The notes below the pieces were generated by a model. It saw only the letters and a program-made list of their open reading frames with translations. It was not told the origin of the DNA and ran no database searches. This document shows, in pieces, positions 25,345 through 34,515 of a stretch of 64,000 nucleotides of DNA (its first letter is position 1; each line of letters begins with the position of its first letter). This DNA is from Erysipelotrichaceae bacterium (GTDB lineage Bacteria; Bacillota_I; Bacilli_A; Erysipelotrichales; Erysipelotrichaceae). Location of the stretch: positions 34,346 through 98,345 of the forward strand of contig JAFYHQ010000009.1 in assembly GCA_017539105.1 (NCBI GenBank), written 5' to 3'. The position numbers and the translations under genes were made by a program.

Positions 25345-26423
25345 AGATCCTGATCCTCGCAAACAACGATGTGGGATTATATAAATTCCGTGGAGAACTG
25401 CTGGAAAAGATGCTGGCAGAGAAACACGAAGTTTTTATTTCGCTTCCAAACGGATCCTTCGTGCCGAAGATGATCGTAATGGGCTGTGTCTTTCTGGATA
25501 CGCCGATCGAACGGAGAGGCACAAACCCGCTAAAAGATCTCTCACTGATGAATCATTACAGAAAACTATTAAGAGAAATAAAACCGGATGTGGTGCTGAC
25601 ATATACGATCAAGCCGAACGTCTATGGCGGAATGGCCTGCCAGCTGGAGAAGGTTCCTTACATCGCCAATGTGACCGGTCTTGGCTCCGCAGTAGAGAAC
25701 GGCGGCATCCTGCAGACCATCACTTCCATCCTGTACAGGATGGGTCTGAAAAAAGCGAAGAAGATCTTCTTTCAGAATGAAGCAAATCTTGATTTCATGA
25801 AAGAAAAAGGGATCGTCAAAGACCGCTATGAACTGATTCCCGGTTCCGGGGTGAATCTCAGCCGTTTCACACCTGCAGAACTACCCAAGAAGGATACGAT
25901 CGATTTTGTCTACGTCGGAAGAATGATGAAAGAGAAGGGTTTCGAGCTCTATCTGCAGGCTGCCCAGACAATCAGGGAAAAGTATCCTCAGACCCGTTTC
26001 CACTTGTGCGGAGACGATGAGGACAACTACAGGGAACTGGTAAAAGAACTGGAAGAAAAAGGGATCGTCATCTGTCATGGCAGAGTCGATGACATGGCTT
26101 CGATCTATCAGATGATCGACTGTACCGTGCATCCGACTTATTACCCGGAAGGCATGTCCAATGTGCTTCTGGAATCTCTGGCCTGCGGAAGGCCGATCAT
26201 TACGACGGACCGTCCCGGCTGCAGGGAGATCGTCGATGACGGGATCAACGGTTTTGTGGTGAAACAGAGAGATCTTGGAGATCTGATCGATAAGATCGAA
26301 AGATTCATCTTATTAAGTCCGAAAGAACGGAAACAGTTGGGCATCAACGGACGCAAGAAAGTAGAGGAACAGTTCGATCGCAATATCGTGATCGATAAAT
26401 ATCTGGAAGCGATTTATGAGTAA
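25341..26423 (+). CDS. Glycosyltransferase family 4 (PglA-like)
   Basis: 360 residues. N-terminal LANNDVGLYKFRGELL, then LTYTIKPNVYGG and NVTGLGSA, which are typical of PglA and related enzymes that add GalNAc to lipid-linked bacillosamine. The donor motif is YPEGMSNVLLESLACG. Its place after the PglC/PglD-like genes supports second-sugar addition. Other HexNAc donors are possible. It overlaps its neighbours by 4 and 8 bases. Confidence 0.82.
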   Translation: MKILILANNDVGLYKFRGELLEKMLAEKHEVFISLPNGSFVPKMIVMGCVFLDTPIERRGTNPLKDLSLMNHYRKLLREIKPDVVLTYTIKPNVYGGMACQLEKVPYIANVTGLGSAVENGGILQTITSILYRMGLKKAKKIFFQNEANLDFMKEKGIVKDRYELIPGSGVNLSRFTPAELPKKDTIDFVYVGRMMKEKGFELYLQAAQTIREKYPQTRFHLCGDDEDNYRELVKELEEKGIVICHGRVDDMASIYQMIDCTVHPTYYPEGMSNVLLESLACGRPIITTDRPGCREIVDDGINGFVVKQRDLGDLIDKIERFILLSPKERKQLGINGRKKVEEQFDRNIVIDKYLEAIYE

Positions 26424-27516
26424 ACCGGTAAAAGTTTTGGAAATGATCGCAAGCCTTACTTATGGAGGCTCTCAGGCGATGATCGTGAATCTGTGCAAAG
26501 CAATGGATCAGAAGAAGGTGCATTGCGATTTTATCATCGATCATCCGGAGCTTTCAGGCATGGCGGATATCATCGAATCGTTAGGATCGAAGATCTATGT
26601 GATGCCTACATTCAAGGGAACCAATGTCAGAGAGATCAAAGAAGCCTGGGACCGTTTCTTTACGGAACATCCCGACTATCAGATCCTGCATTCTCATTCC
26701 AGAAGCTATGCGTCTTTGTATCTTCCGATTGCCAGGAAGCATGGCTTGAAAACGGTCATTCATTCCCATAACACTTCCAATGGAAAGGGGATCGCTTCGC
26801 TTGCGAAGAACGTGCTGCAGTATCCGCTGCGTTATCAGGCGGACCAGTACATCGGCTGTTCCAGGGAAGCGGGAGAATGGCTCTTTGGCGAAAAGATCGT
26901 CAACGGGGACCATTTCCATGTCCTGAACAACGCCATCGATACCGACCGTTTTACCTTCAACAGGAAGATCCGCGAGGAATACCGGAAGATGTTCGGCTTG
27001 ACGGAGGAAAAGGTCTTCATTCAGGTCGGAAGGATGGATACACAGAAGAATCACCTGTTCATGTTGGAAACATATGCGGAATATTTGAAAGAAGACAGGA
27101 ACAGTCATCTGTTTCTGGTAGGCAATGGGGAACTGCGGCAGGATATTGATCGCAGGATCAGTGAATTGGATCTTGTGGATCATGTCACGATCCTGGAATA
27201 CCGGAACGATGTGGAGAAACTCCTGCAGATGGCAGACTGCTTCCTGATGCCTTCTCTGTTCGAAGGATTGAGCGTCGCTGCCGTCGAAGCGCAGGCTACC
27301 GGCATCCGCTGTCTGTTAAGTAATCGATGCGATGAGAATGTCAATATCACGGGTCTGTGCAGTTTTCTTCCGTTGGAAATCCCTGTCTGGGTCGAAGCGA
27401 TGAAAGAGGATTTCACATTGCGGCGCGATACGAAAGAAGATATAATCAAGGCTGGCTTCGATGTCCATGCGACAGCGAAATGGCTGGAAGATTTTTATGG
27501 GAGTATCGTTGAATGA
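26416..27516 (+). CDS. Glycosyltransferase family 4 (EpsF-like)
   Basis: 366 residues. MIASLTYGGSQAMIVNL is the N-terminal glycine loop, HSHSRSYASLY the acceptor-side His block, VLNNAIDTDRF and SLFEGLSVAAVEAQATG the donor site with the E(x)7E motif. It resembles EpsF-type transferases that act on nascent exopolysaccharide units. It probably adds the third sugar of the bacillosamine-based unit and is coupled to the next gene (Wzy) by a 4-base overlap. Confidence 0.83.
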   Translation: MSKPVKVLEMIASLTYGGSQAMIVNLCKAMDQKKVHCDFIIDHPELSGMADIIESLGSKIYVMPTFKGTNVREIKEAWDRFFTEHPDYQILHSHSRSYASLYLPIARKHGLKTVIHSHNTSNGKGIASLAKNVLQYPLRYQADQYIGCSREAGEWLFGEKIVNGDHFHVLNNAIDTDRFTFNRKIREEYRKMFGLTEEKVFIQVGRMDTQKNHLFMLETYAEYLKEDRNSHLFLVGNGELRQDIDRRISELDLVDHVTILEYRNDVEKLLQMADCFLMPSLFEGLSVAAVEAQATGIRCLLSNRCDENVNITGLCSFLPLEIPVWVEAMKEDFTLRRDTKEDIIKAGFDVHATAKWLEDFYGSIVE

Positions 27517-28688
27517 AACGGATCTGGTCTGACAACAAGTATCTGGATCTCCTGATCGACATCCTGATTTTCCTGACGGGAATCAACTTTTTGCATTACG
27601 GCCAGCTGATCCTGCCGATCATCTGTTTCCTGCTGTTTATCGATCACAAGCTTGTTTTCCATGTGCATGATCCATTCGTATTCATCGCGCTGTGTCTGTT
27701 TGCGGTCAGTTTCTATGCGTTCTCGAATAAAGATTTCTATGCCGTGATGGGTTTTACCTGTCCGATGGCTTACTATATCGGAAGCAATATGCGTCATCCG
27801 AATGAGGATAACGTAAAGAAGATCATCTATCTCCTTGCCTTAAGCATGGGCTTTCATATCATACTCAGCAGCATCTATGAGTTCATCGTCCACGGTTCCC
27901 AGGGTTTCTTCCATTCCGGGACCCATTACGATATCTGGACCAGAGAGAAGATCTCCAATACGGCGACCGCATTGAATATCGATCTGCTGGCAGGATGTCT
28001 GTATTATCTGTTTTTTCATGAGAAGGATAAGAAGATCCGATCTCTGAGTTTCTTTGTATTCGTGACGGCAATGTTTTATCTGGTCGTGATCGGACGCCGT
28101 ACGCCGTTCATGATGCTGGGGATCGCTTTCGTTCTGTCTTTCTTCTATGAAGTGTTCATTTTGAAAAGCGGTTCGAAACAGCTGAGAAAGAGTTTCCTGC
28201 TGCTGACAGGGATCCTTGTGCTGATCGTAGGCGGTCTGATCGTTTTCTATTCGTTCGATCTGTTTGGCTGCCGCGATTTTCTGGATAACTACTACATCAT
28301 ACAGAAGTTCTCCCAGCATTTCTTAAGCGACAAGCGGATCGAGCTGTATCTCGGGGCGCTGCGTCTGATGCCTGGGCACTTATGGGGCCATCAGGAAATC
28401 AGTACGATCCTGGAAGGGCAGGTCCATGACTTCTGGATCGACATCTACGACTATGCGGGGATCGTCAGCTATCTATTGATGTTGCTGTATTCATTTCTGT
28501 TTGTGCGGGATGTCTGGCGTTTCTATACATGCGCATCGGTGAAACAGGACTGCAAGATCCTGATGGTGGGCGTATTGTCCTGTATCGTCATTCAGATGTT
28601 TCTGGAACCGATCATGACAGGAGCTTCGTTGTTCCTTCTGATCGGCATCATCATCCATGGCTTGCTGGAGGGGCTGATCCATGAGTAA
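27513..28688 (+). CDS. O-antigen/exopolysaccharide polymerase-like membrane protein (Wzy)
   Basis: 391 residues with about ten hydrophobic segments and a larger extracytoplasmic loop around residues 260-330 (includes DKRIELYLGALRLMPGHLWG), the usual Wzy pattern. Wzy proteins are poorly conserved, so the call rests on topology and on lying between glycosyltransferases and a flippase. It would polymerise flipped units outside. It overlaps the flippase gene by 8 bases. Confidence 0.75.
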   Translation: MKRIWSDNKYLDLLIDILIFLTGINFLHYGQLILPIICFLLFIDHKLVFHVHDPFVFIALCLFAVSFYAFSNKDFYAVMGFTCPMAYYIGSNMRHPNEDNVKKIIYLLALSMGFHIILSSIYEFIVHGSQGFFHSGTHYDIWTREKISNTATALNIDLLAGCLYYLFFHEKDKKIRSLSFFVFVTAMFYLVVIGRRTPFMMLGIAFVLSFFYEVFILKSGSKQLRKSFLLLTGILVLIVGGLIVFYSFDLFGCRDFLDNYYIIQKFSQHFLSDKRIELYLGALRLMPGHLWGHQEISTILEGQVHDFWIDIYDYAGIVSYLLMLLYSFLFVRDVWRFYTCASVKQDCKILMVGVLSCIVIQMFLEPIMTGASLFLLIGIIIHGLLEGLIHE

Positions 28689-29967
28689 CAGGAAAGTCGT
28701 CATCAACGCTTCCTGGATCATGGTTGGCCGCATCTTCCAGTTGGCGCTGACCTTCATTACCACGATGCTGGTAACGAGATATCTCGGTCCGACGGAATAT
28801 GGAAAGATCACTTATGTCTATTCCTATATCCAGCTCTTTCTGCCGCTGTGCGCTTTAGGCATGAATGATATCGCTGTCAAAGAACTGGTCGATGACAGGG
28901 AACGCAACGACGAGATCCTTGGTACGATGATCGTTCTCAGGCTGATTGCTTCTCTGGTTTCCATGCTTTGTTCGATCGGACTGGTATCAATACTGAACGA
29001 CGGAAAGACATACATCATCATTGCAACATTGCAGTCCATCGGACTGATGTTTCAGTCCTTCGATGGGATCATGTATTTCTATCAGTCGAAACTGCTTTCC
29101 AAGAAAAGCGGACTGGTCTATGCATCGTCTTATGTGATCACTTCGATCATCCGGATCATCGGTATCGTATTGAAACGGGATTATCGTTTCTTTGCCTTGG
29201 CGATGTCGCTGGATTTTGTCGTGATCGCGATCCTGCTTCTGACGGTCTATAAGAAAGATGGGCATGGTTTCAGGGTATCCAAGACGATGGCGAAACGGCT
29301 GCTGGAAAAGAGCCGCTACTATATCTTTGCGGGACTGCTGGTCGTCATTTACGGCAAAGTGACGGATACGCTTCTTCTGGGCAAGATGGTCAATGAAACC
29401 AGTGTCGGCTATTATGCCGCGGCAACGATGCTCTGCAACGCATGGCCTTTCGTTCTGACCGCCATCATCGATTCCTTGAGTCCCGTCATCATCGATACGC
29501 ACAAGAGCGATCATGAGGCATTCGAAAAGAAGCTGAAACAGCTCTATGCCATCATTTTCTATATCAGCGTCCTGGCTGCAGTCATGATCACGCTGCTTTC
29601 CAGGATCATCATACTGATCATCTATGGAGCAGAATACATCGAAGCATCCGTGCCGATGAAGATCTATGCCTGGAGTACCGCATTCTCTTATATCGGCGTG
29701 GCCAGAACGATCTGGATGCAATGTGAAGGAAAAACCAGATATGAGACGGTCATTTCCTTGGTTGGCGCTCTGACCAGCATCGCTTTGAACTATTTCCTGA
29801 TCAAAGCCTATGGCCTGATCGGTGCGGCAATGGCTGCGGTATTCACCCAGCTGATCACGAATTTCCTGTGTCTGTTTGCGATGAAAGATACCAGAGAAAA
29901 TGCTAAACTAATAGCGGATGCGATCTTATTGAAAGGAGTCTTCGAAAGGAGGAATTCCCATGTTTAA
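28681..29967 (+). CDS. Polysaccharide flippase (Wzx), second copy
   Basis: 428 residues, about 12 membrane segments, N-terminal SWIMVGRIFQLALTFITTMLV and TRYLGPTEYGK, the standard start of Wzx of the PST family. It belongs with the Wzy just upstream and would flip the bacillosamine-initiated unit. It is more consensus-like than the first flippase at 13288. It overlaps fnlA by 8 bases. Confidence 0.88.
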   Translation: MSNRKVVINASWIMVGRIFQLALTFITTMLVTRYLGPTEYGKITYVYSYIQLFLPLCALGMNDIAVKELVDDRERNDEILGTMIVLRLIASLVSMLCSIGLVSILNDGKTYIIIATLQSIGLMFQSFDGIMYFYQSKLLSKKSGLVYASSYVITSIIRIIGIVLKRDYRFFALAMSLDFVVIAILLLTVYKKDGHGFRVSKTMAKRLLEKSRYYIFAGLLVVIYGKVTDTLLLGKMVNETSVGYYAAATMLCNAWPFVLTAIIDSLSPVIIDTHKSDHEAFEKKLKQLYAIIFYISVLAAVMITLLSRIIILIIYGAEYIEASVPMKIYAWSTAFSYIGVARTIWMQCEGKTRYETVISLVGALTSIALNYFLIKAYGLIGAAMAAVFTQLITNFLCLFAMKDTRENAKLIADAILLKGVFERRNSHV

Positions 29968-30976
29968 AGATAAAGTACTACTGATTACCGGAGGAACGGG
30001 CTCATTCGGAAACGCGGTGGCAAAGCGTTTTCTGACAAGCGATATCAGAGAGATCCGTATCCTGTCGCGCGACGAGAAGAAACAGGATGACATGCGTCAT
30101 GAGTATCAGCAGAAGTATCCGGAATATGCGCAGAAGCTGAAATTCTATATCGGGGATGTGAGAGACTACAAGTCGATCGAGTATGCTTTCAAGGGGGCCG
30201 ATTATGTTTTCCATGCGGCTGCTTTGAAACAGGTTCCTTCTTGCGAATTCTATCCTTTGGAAGCGGTCAAGACCAATGTCCTTGGTTCCGACAATGTCAT
30301 CGATGCCTGTGTGAAACACGGGGTCAAGAAAGCGATCTTCCTTTCGACCGATAAAGCGGCTTATCCGATCAATGCCATGGGCATGACCAAGGCGCTGATG
30401 GAAAAGAATGTGATCGCCAGATCCAGACAGCTGCAGAAAGAAGATACCGTACTGTGCCTGACCAGATATGGAAATGTCATGGCTTCGCGCGGTTCGGTGA
30501 TACCGCTGTTTGTGGAACAGATCGAAAACAAGCAGCCGATTACCATCACCAATCCGGAGATGACCCGTTTCATGATGACTTTGGATGAGGCGGTCGAACT
30601 GGTACTGTTCGCGTTCAAGAACGGAACGCAGGGCGATCTCTTCGTACAGAAAGCTCCGGCTGCCACGATCGGCACGCTGGCGGAAGCCATCATCGAACTG
30701 AAAGGCGACAAAGATACGAAAGCCGTCAATATCGGTACGCGCCATGGCGAGAAACTGTATGAAGTCCTGGTGACCAAAGAGGATATGGTCAAAGCGGAGG
30801 ATCTCGGTGACTACTATCGCATTCCTGCCGATAACCGCGATCTCAACTATGACAGATACATCAGCAAAGGTTCTTCCAGACTGGATGAAGCTGAAGAATA
30901 CAATTCCCACAATACCAGAAGACTGGATGTGGAAGAGATGAAGGAACTTCTCAAGAAACTGGAGATGTTCCAATAG
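29960..30976 (+). CDS. fnlA: UDP-GlcNAc 4,6-dehydratase/5-epimerase (FnlA/CapE/WbjB-like)
   Basis: 338 residues, soluble. TGGTGSFGNAVAKRF, HAAALKQVPSCEFYPLEA, LSTDKAAYPINAMGMTK and the RYGNVMASRGSVIP block match the inverting dehydratases. It makes the L-arabino 4-keto sugar, first step to UDP-L-FucNAc. The next steps (FnlB, FnlC) lie 1.2 kb downstream, separated by a lipoprotein gene. AAAGGAGGAATTC before the ATG is a strong ribosome site. Confidence 0.9.
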   Translation: MFKDKVLLITGGTGSFGNAVAKRFLTSDIREIRILSRDEKKQDDMRHEYQQKYPEYAQKLKFYIGDVRDYKSIEYAFKGADYVFHAAALKQVPSCEFYPLEAVKTNVLGSDNVIDACVKHGVKKAIFLSTDKAAYPINAMGMTKALMEKNVIARSRQLQKEDTVLCLTRYGNVMASRGSVIPLFVEQIENKQPITITNPEMTRFMMTLDEAVELVLFAFKNGTQGDLFVQKAPAATIGTLAEAIIELKGDKDTKAVNIGTRHGEKLYEVLVTKEDMVKAEDLGDYYRIPADNRDLNYDRYISKGSSRLDEAEEYNSHNTRRLDVEEMKELLKKLEMFQ

Positions 30977-30991
30977 GATACAGGTGAACAA

Positions 30992-32128
30992 ATGAAAAAG
31001 AGCATTATCGTACTGCTGACCGTACTGCTGCTGAGCGCCTGCGGCAAAAGCATCAGCCCTGAAGATCTTCTGAAGAATGCCTATAACAGGCAAAGCGCAC
31101 TGTTTTCTTACAGCGCGGACGCTACGGTCAAGATGGATGGCGGAGCCGCCGGATCGCATGAATTCGATTATCTGATGAAGATCGAAAAAGGACAGGACCG
31201 CTCTCAGGCAGATGATATCGTCTATCTGGATTTCAGCTGTACGGTAGAGGGAGATGATCCTTACAGCAGATGGACCCTGGGGAACGGAACGGTTCTGACC
31301 GATACCGGAAGTGAGAAATACCGCGATGACAGAGAGGTCACGACGGCAGATCTGACCGCAGAAGACCGTGCGGATAAGCTTCTAAGCTTCTTCGAAACGA
31401 TCGAAACGGAGAACAGCGTCATAAAGGCAAAAGTCAAAGAAGAAAGCCAGAACGCGATCGTTTCTTTCCTGATGGATCATCTGTTTTTCAATGTATTGGT
31501 GACAGACATGTTTGGCGATTCCGATCTGGTCGACCTTCTGTTTACGGATCTTTCTTTCTCCATCAGCAAGCAAGAAGAGATCGAGAAAATGATCATCCTT
31601 GGGAAGAACATAAATGATATCTATTCTTTTGAGATCGATATCGATTTCTCTGATTTCGACAAGACTGTCATTCCTGCGTTTGATGAGAACGAATTCCTGC
31701 GCAAGATGGCGGTCGGAATCACCGCGAAGAACGTCATCCTGTCGATGGATCTGAAGGATCGCAGCAAGTATGATCTGATCGTGAATACTTCCGGAGCGGA
31801 ACCTCTTGTATTCATCTATGACAGGGAGATCGCCGATGATCAGTCCATGATCTGCATCCTGACGATCGAAGTATCCGATATCGATTATTTCGATGACATG
31901 ATGACCCAGGACAAACCTTATTTCGCTGTATATGAACGCGAAGAGCTCGAGATCGACGGATATCCTGCAACGCTCTGCTACGCGTATTACACGGATCAGC
32001 CGGATCAGCCATTTGGCTATCTGCGTCTGAAGAACGAAGATGCCGGCATCTTCCTCTTCGGTTATTCCGGTTATGAGAGATACAAGGAAGTGATCGACCT
32101 GCTGATCTATCAGGTCGTAAAACGCTAG
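30992..32128 (+). CDS. Lipoprotein of unknown function between fnlA and fnlB
   Basis: 378 residues. Signal peptide with lipobox LLSAC (Cys17). After it come alternating charged and beta-prone segments, with no membrane helix. I do not recognise the family; the fold may resemble LolA-like or other lipoprotein beta-sheet carriers, but that is only a guess. It splits the otherwise contiguous FucNAc genes and ends in its own terminator. AGGTG lies upstream of the ATG. Confidence 0.75.
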   Translation: MKKSIIVLLTVLLLSACGKSISPEDLLKNAYNRQSALFSYSADATVKMDGGAAGSHEFDYLMKIEKGQDRSQADDIVYLDFSCTVEGDDPYSRWTLGNGTVLTDTGSEKYRDDREVTTADLTAEDRADKLLSFFETIETENSVIKAKVKEESQNAIVSFLMDHLFFNVLVTDMFGDSDLVDLLFTDLSFSISKQEEIEKMIILGKNINDIYSFEIDIDFSDFDKTVIPAFDENEFLRKMAVGITAKNVILSMDLKDRSKYDLIVNTSGAEPLVFIYDREIADDQSMICILTIEVSDIDYFDDMMTQDKPYFAVYEREELEIDGYPATLCYAYYTDQPDQPFGYLRLKNEDAGIFLFGYSGYERYKEVIDLLIYQVVKR

Positions 32129-32136
32129 ATACAGAT

Positions 32137-32170
32137 AAAGGCCGTCGACAGAAACAAGACGGTTTTTATT
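32137..32170 (+). terminator. Terminator after the lipoprotein gene
   Basis: CCGTC (32142-32146) pairs with GACGG (32158-32162), extended by A/T and G/T pairs, 11-base loop, then TTTTTATT. It ends the transcription unit that carries the bacillosamine, Wzy/Wzx and fnlA genes. Confidence 0.75.
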
Positions 32171-32190
32171 ATTGATCGGATGAGTAGAAC

Positions 32191-32219
32191 TTTATAAATA
32201 AATATTTTTGAAATAGAAT
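32191..32219 (+). promoter_or_regulatory. Leaderless promoter of fnlB
   Basis: TTTATA (32191-32196), 17-base spacer, TAGAAT (32214-32219), then 7 bases to ATG 32227. The 7 bases (AAAAGAG) hold no spaced ribosome site. Confidence 0.6.
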
Positions 32220-32226
32220 AAAAGAG

Positions 32227-33369
32227 ATGAAAATACTGGTTACAGGCGCGCAGGGTTTTATCGGAAAAAACCTGGTCGCCAATCTGAAAAACTTACAGGA
32301 AAATAAAGACCGTTCCAGAGATGTCGTGATCGATGAGATCTTTACTTATGATATTGATACGCCAAAGGAACTTCTGGAACAGTACTGCGCCGAATGCGAT
32401 TTCGTGTTCCATCTGGCAGGAGTCAACCGTCCGAAGGATGTCGAAGAATTCAATATCAATCACAGTTTTCTTGCGGAACTATTGAATCTGCTGAAGAAAC
32501 ATGGAAACAAAGCGCCGGTGATGCTGTCGAGCTCGACCCAGGTTGCTCTGGATAACGATTACGGAAGGTCCAAGAAGGAAGCGGAAGATCTGCTGCTTGC
32601 CTATGGCAAAGAGAATGATATCCGTGTGCTGGTCTACCGTTTTCCGAATGTTTTCGGCAAGTGGTGCCGTCCCCACTACAACAGCGCGGTCGCTACCTTC
32701 TGCCACAATATCGCCAATGATCTGCCGATCCAGGTCAATGACCGCAACACGCAGCTGACGCTGGTCTATATCGATGACATCATCGATGAGATGTTTGAAG
32801 CGCTGAAAGGACAGGAGCACCGCGAAGGCGAACTGTGCTTCGTTCCTGTCACGCATCAGCAGACTTTGGGAGAGATCGTGGATCTTCTGTATGAATTCAG
32901 TAAAGAACCGGAAACGCTCGTCATGCCTGCGATCCCGAAGAACAGTTTCGCGAAGAAACTGTATTCGACCTATCTGTCTTATCTGCCTGAGAGAAAAGTG
33001 AAATTCACGCTGCAGGGCAATAAAGATGATCGCGGTTCCTTTACGGAATTCCTGAAAACGGAAAGCAACGGGCAGTTCTCGGTCAATGTTTCCAATCCGG
33101 GCATCACCAAGGGTCAGCACTGGCATAATACGAAGTGGGAGTTCTTCCTGGTGGTCAGCGGACACGGACTGATCCAGGAGAGGAAGATCGGCACGGAGGA
33201 AATCATGGAATTTGAAGTGAGCGGAGAGAAGTTGGAGCCCGTGCATATGCTTCCGGGATATACGCATAACATCATCAATCTGAGCGATACAGAGAAGCTG
33301 GTCACACTCATGTGGGCCAATGAATGGCTGGATAAAGAAAGACCGGATACGTTCTATGAGGAGGTATGA
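32227..33369 (+). CDS. fnlB: UDP-sugar 4-reductase with cupin domain (FnlB/CapF/WbjC-like)
   Basis: 380 residues. An N-terminal SDR domain (TGAQGFIGKNLVANL at residues 6-20; SSSTQVALDNDYGRSK with the active-site residues) is fused to a C-terminal cupin (GQHWHNTKWEFFLVVSG near residue 297). This two-domain layout is diagnostic of CapF. It epimerises and reduces the product of FnlA to UDP-2-acetamido-2,6-dideoxy-L-talose. Followed at once by FnlC. Confidence 0.92.
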   Translation: MKILVTGAQGFIGKNLVANLKNLQENKDRSRDVVIDEIFTYDIDTPKELLEQYCAECDFVFHLAGVNRPKDVEEFNINHSFLAELLNLLKKHGNKAPVMLSSSTQVALDNDYGRSKKEAEDLLLAYGKENDIRVLVYRFPNVFGKWCRPHYNSAVATFCHNIANDLPIQVNDRNTQLTLVYIDDIIDEMFEALKGQEHREGELCFVPVTHQQTLGEIVDLLYEFSKEPETLVMPAIPKNSFAKKLYSTYLSYLPERKVKFTLQGNKDDRGSFTEFLKTESNGQFSVNVSNPGITKGQHWHNTKWEFFLVVSGHGLIQERKIGTEEIMEFEVSGEKLEPVHMLPGYTHNIINLSDTEKLVTLMWANEWLDKERPDTFYEEV

Positions 33370-34515
33370 ATGAGCAAGCTGAAATTAATGATCATCGTCG
33401 GTACGAGACCGGAAATCATCAGGCTGAGCGAAGTGATCAAAAAGTGCGATAAATATTTCAAAACGGTCCTTGTGCATACAGGGCAGAATTATGATTATGA
33501 ACTCAACGGGATCTTCTTCAAAGATTTAGGGTTAAGAGAACCGGATTATTATCTGGATGCGGTTGGAGATGATCTTGGGGCAACCATCGGGAATATCATC
33601 GATAAGTCATACAAACTCATGTGTAAGGTGAAACCGGATGCGGTGCTGGTTCTGGGCGATACCAACAGCTGCTTAAGCGTCATTGGCGCCAAGCGTCTGC
33701 ACATCCCGATTTTCCATATGGAAGCAGGAAATCGCTGTTTCGATGAATGCCTGCCGGAAGAGACGAACCGCCGCATCGTGGATGTGATCTCCGATGTGAA
33801 TCTGTGCTACAGCGAACATGCCCGTCGTTACCTGAATGCTTCCGGTGTCGTCAAGGAGAGGACTTATGTGACCGGTTCGCCGATGGCGGAAGTATTGAAA
33901 GCCCATCTCAAGGAAATCGAAACATCCGATATCTTGACAGAACTGGGACTGGAAAAGGGAAAATATATCCTTTTAAGCGCTCATCGGGAAGAGAATATCG
34001 ATACAGAAGAAAACTTTAAGTCGCTCTTTACCGCAATCAATAAGATGGCAGAAAAATACGATGTTCCTATCCTCTATTCCTGTCATCCGCGCAGCGCCAA
34101 CCGGCTGAAACAAAGCAGGTTCAAGCTGGATAAACGCGTTATCATGCACAAGCCTCTGGGCTTCCTGGACTACAACAAGCTGCAGTTGAATGCCATGTGC
34201 GTCGTATCGGATAGCGGCACTTTACCTGAGGAGTCGTCTTATTTCTTAAGCATAGGCAAGCCGATCCCTGCCGTCGCGATCCGAACTTCGACGGAACGTC
34301 CGGAAGCGCTGGATAAAGGTAATTTCATTCTTTCAGGCATTACGGAAAACGAAGTGCTGCAATCCATCGAACTGGCGATCCGCATGACGAAGAATGGCGA
34401 TCTGGGCACTCCTGTACCGGATTACGGCGATCTCGATGTCTCGGATAAAGTCGTCAAACTGATACAGTCCTATACCGGAATCGTCAACCGAATGGTCTGG
34501 AGAAAGAATGTTTAG
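33370..34515 (+). CDS. fnlC: UDP-N-acetyl-L-fucosamine synthase, 2-epimerase (FnlC/CapG/WbjD-like)
   Basis: 381 residues of the non-hydrolysing UDP-GlcNAc 2-epimerase family. VGTRPEIIRLSEVI at the N-terminus, HTGQNYDYEL, LGDTNS, HMEAGNRC, and the SDSGTLPEES donor site. It converts the talose form to UDP-L-FucNAc, finishing the route. It follows fnlB with no gap and overlaps the polysaccharide deacetylase by 8 bases. Confidence 0.92.
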   Translation: MSKLKLMIIVGTRPEIIRLSEVIKKCDKYFKTVLVHTGQNYDYELNGIFFKDLGLREPDYYLDAVGDDLGATIGNIIDKSYKLMCKVKPDAVLVLGDTNSCLSVIGAKRLHIPIFHMEAGNRCFDECLPEETNRRIVDVISDVNLCYSEHARRYLNASGVVKERTYVTGSPMAEVLKAHLKEIETSDILTELGLEKGKYILLSAHREENIDTEENFKSLFTAINKMAEKYDVPILYSCHPRSANRLKQSRFKLDKRVIMHKPLGFLDYNKLQLNAMCVVSDSGTLPEESSYFLSIGKPIPAVAIRTSTERPEALDKGNFILSGITENEVLQSIELAIRMTKNGDLGTPVPDYGDLDVSDKVVKLIQSYTGIVNRMVWRKNV

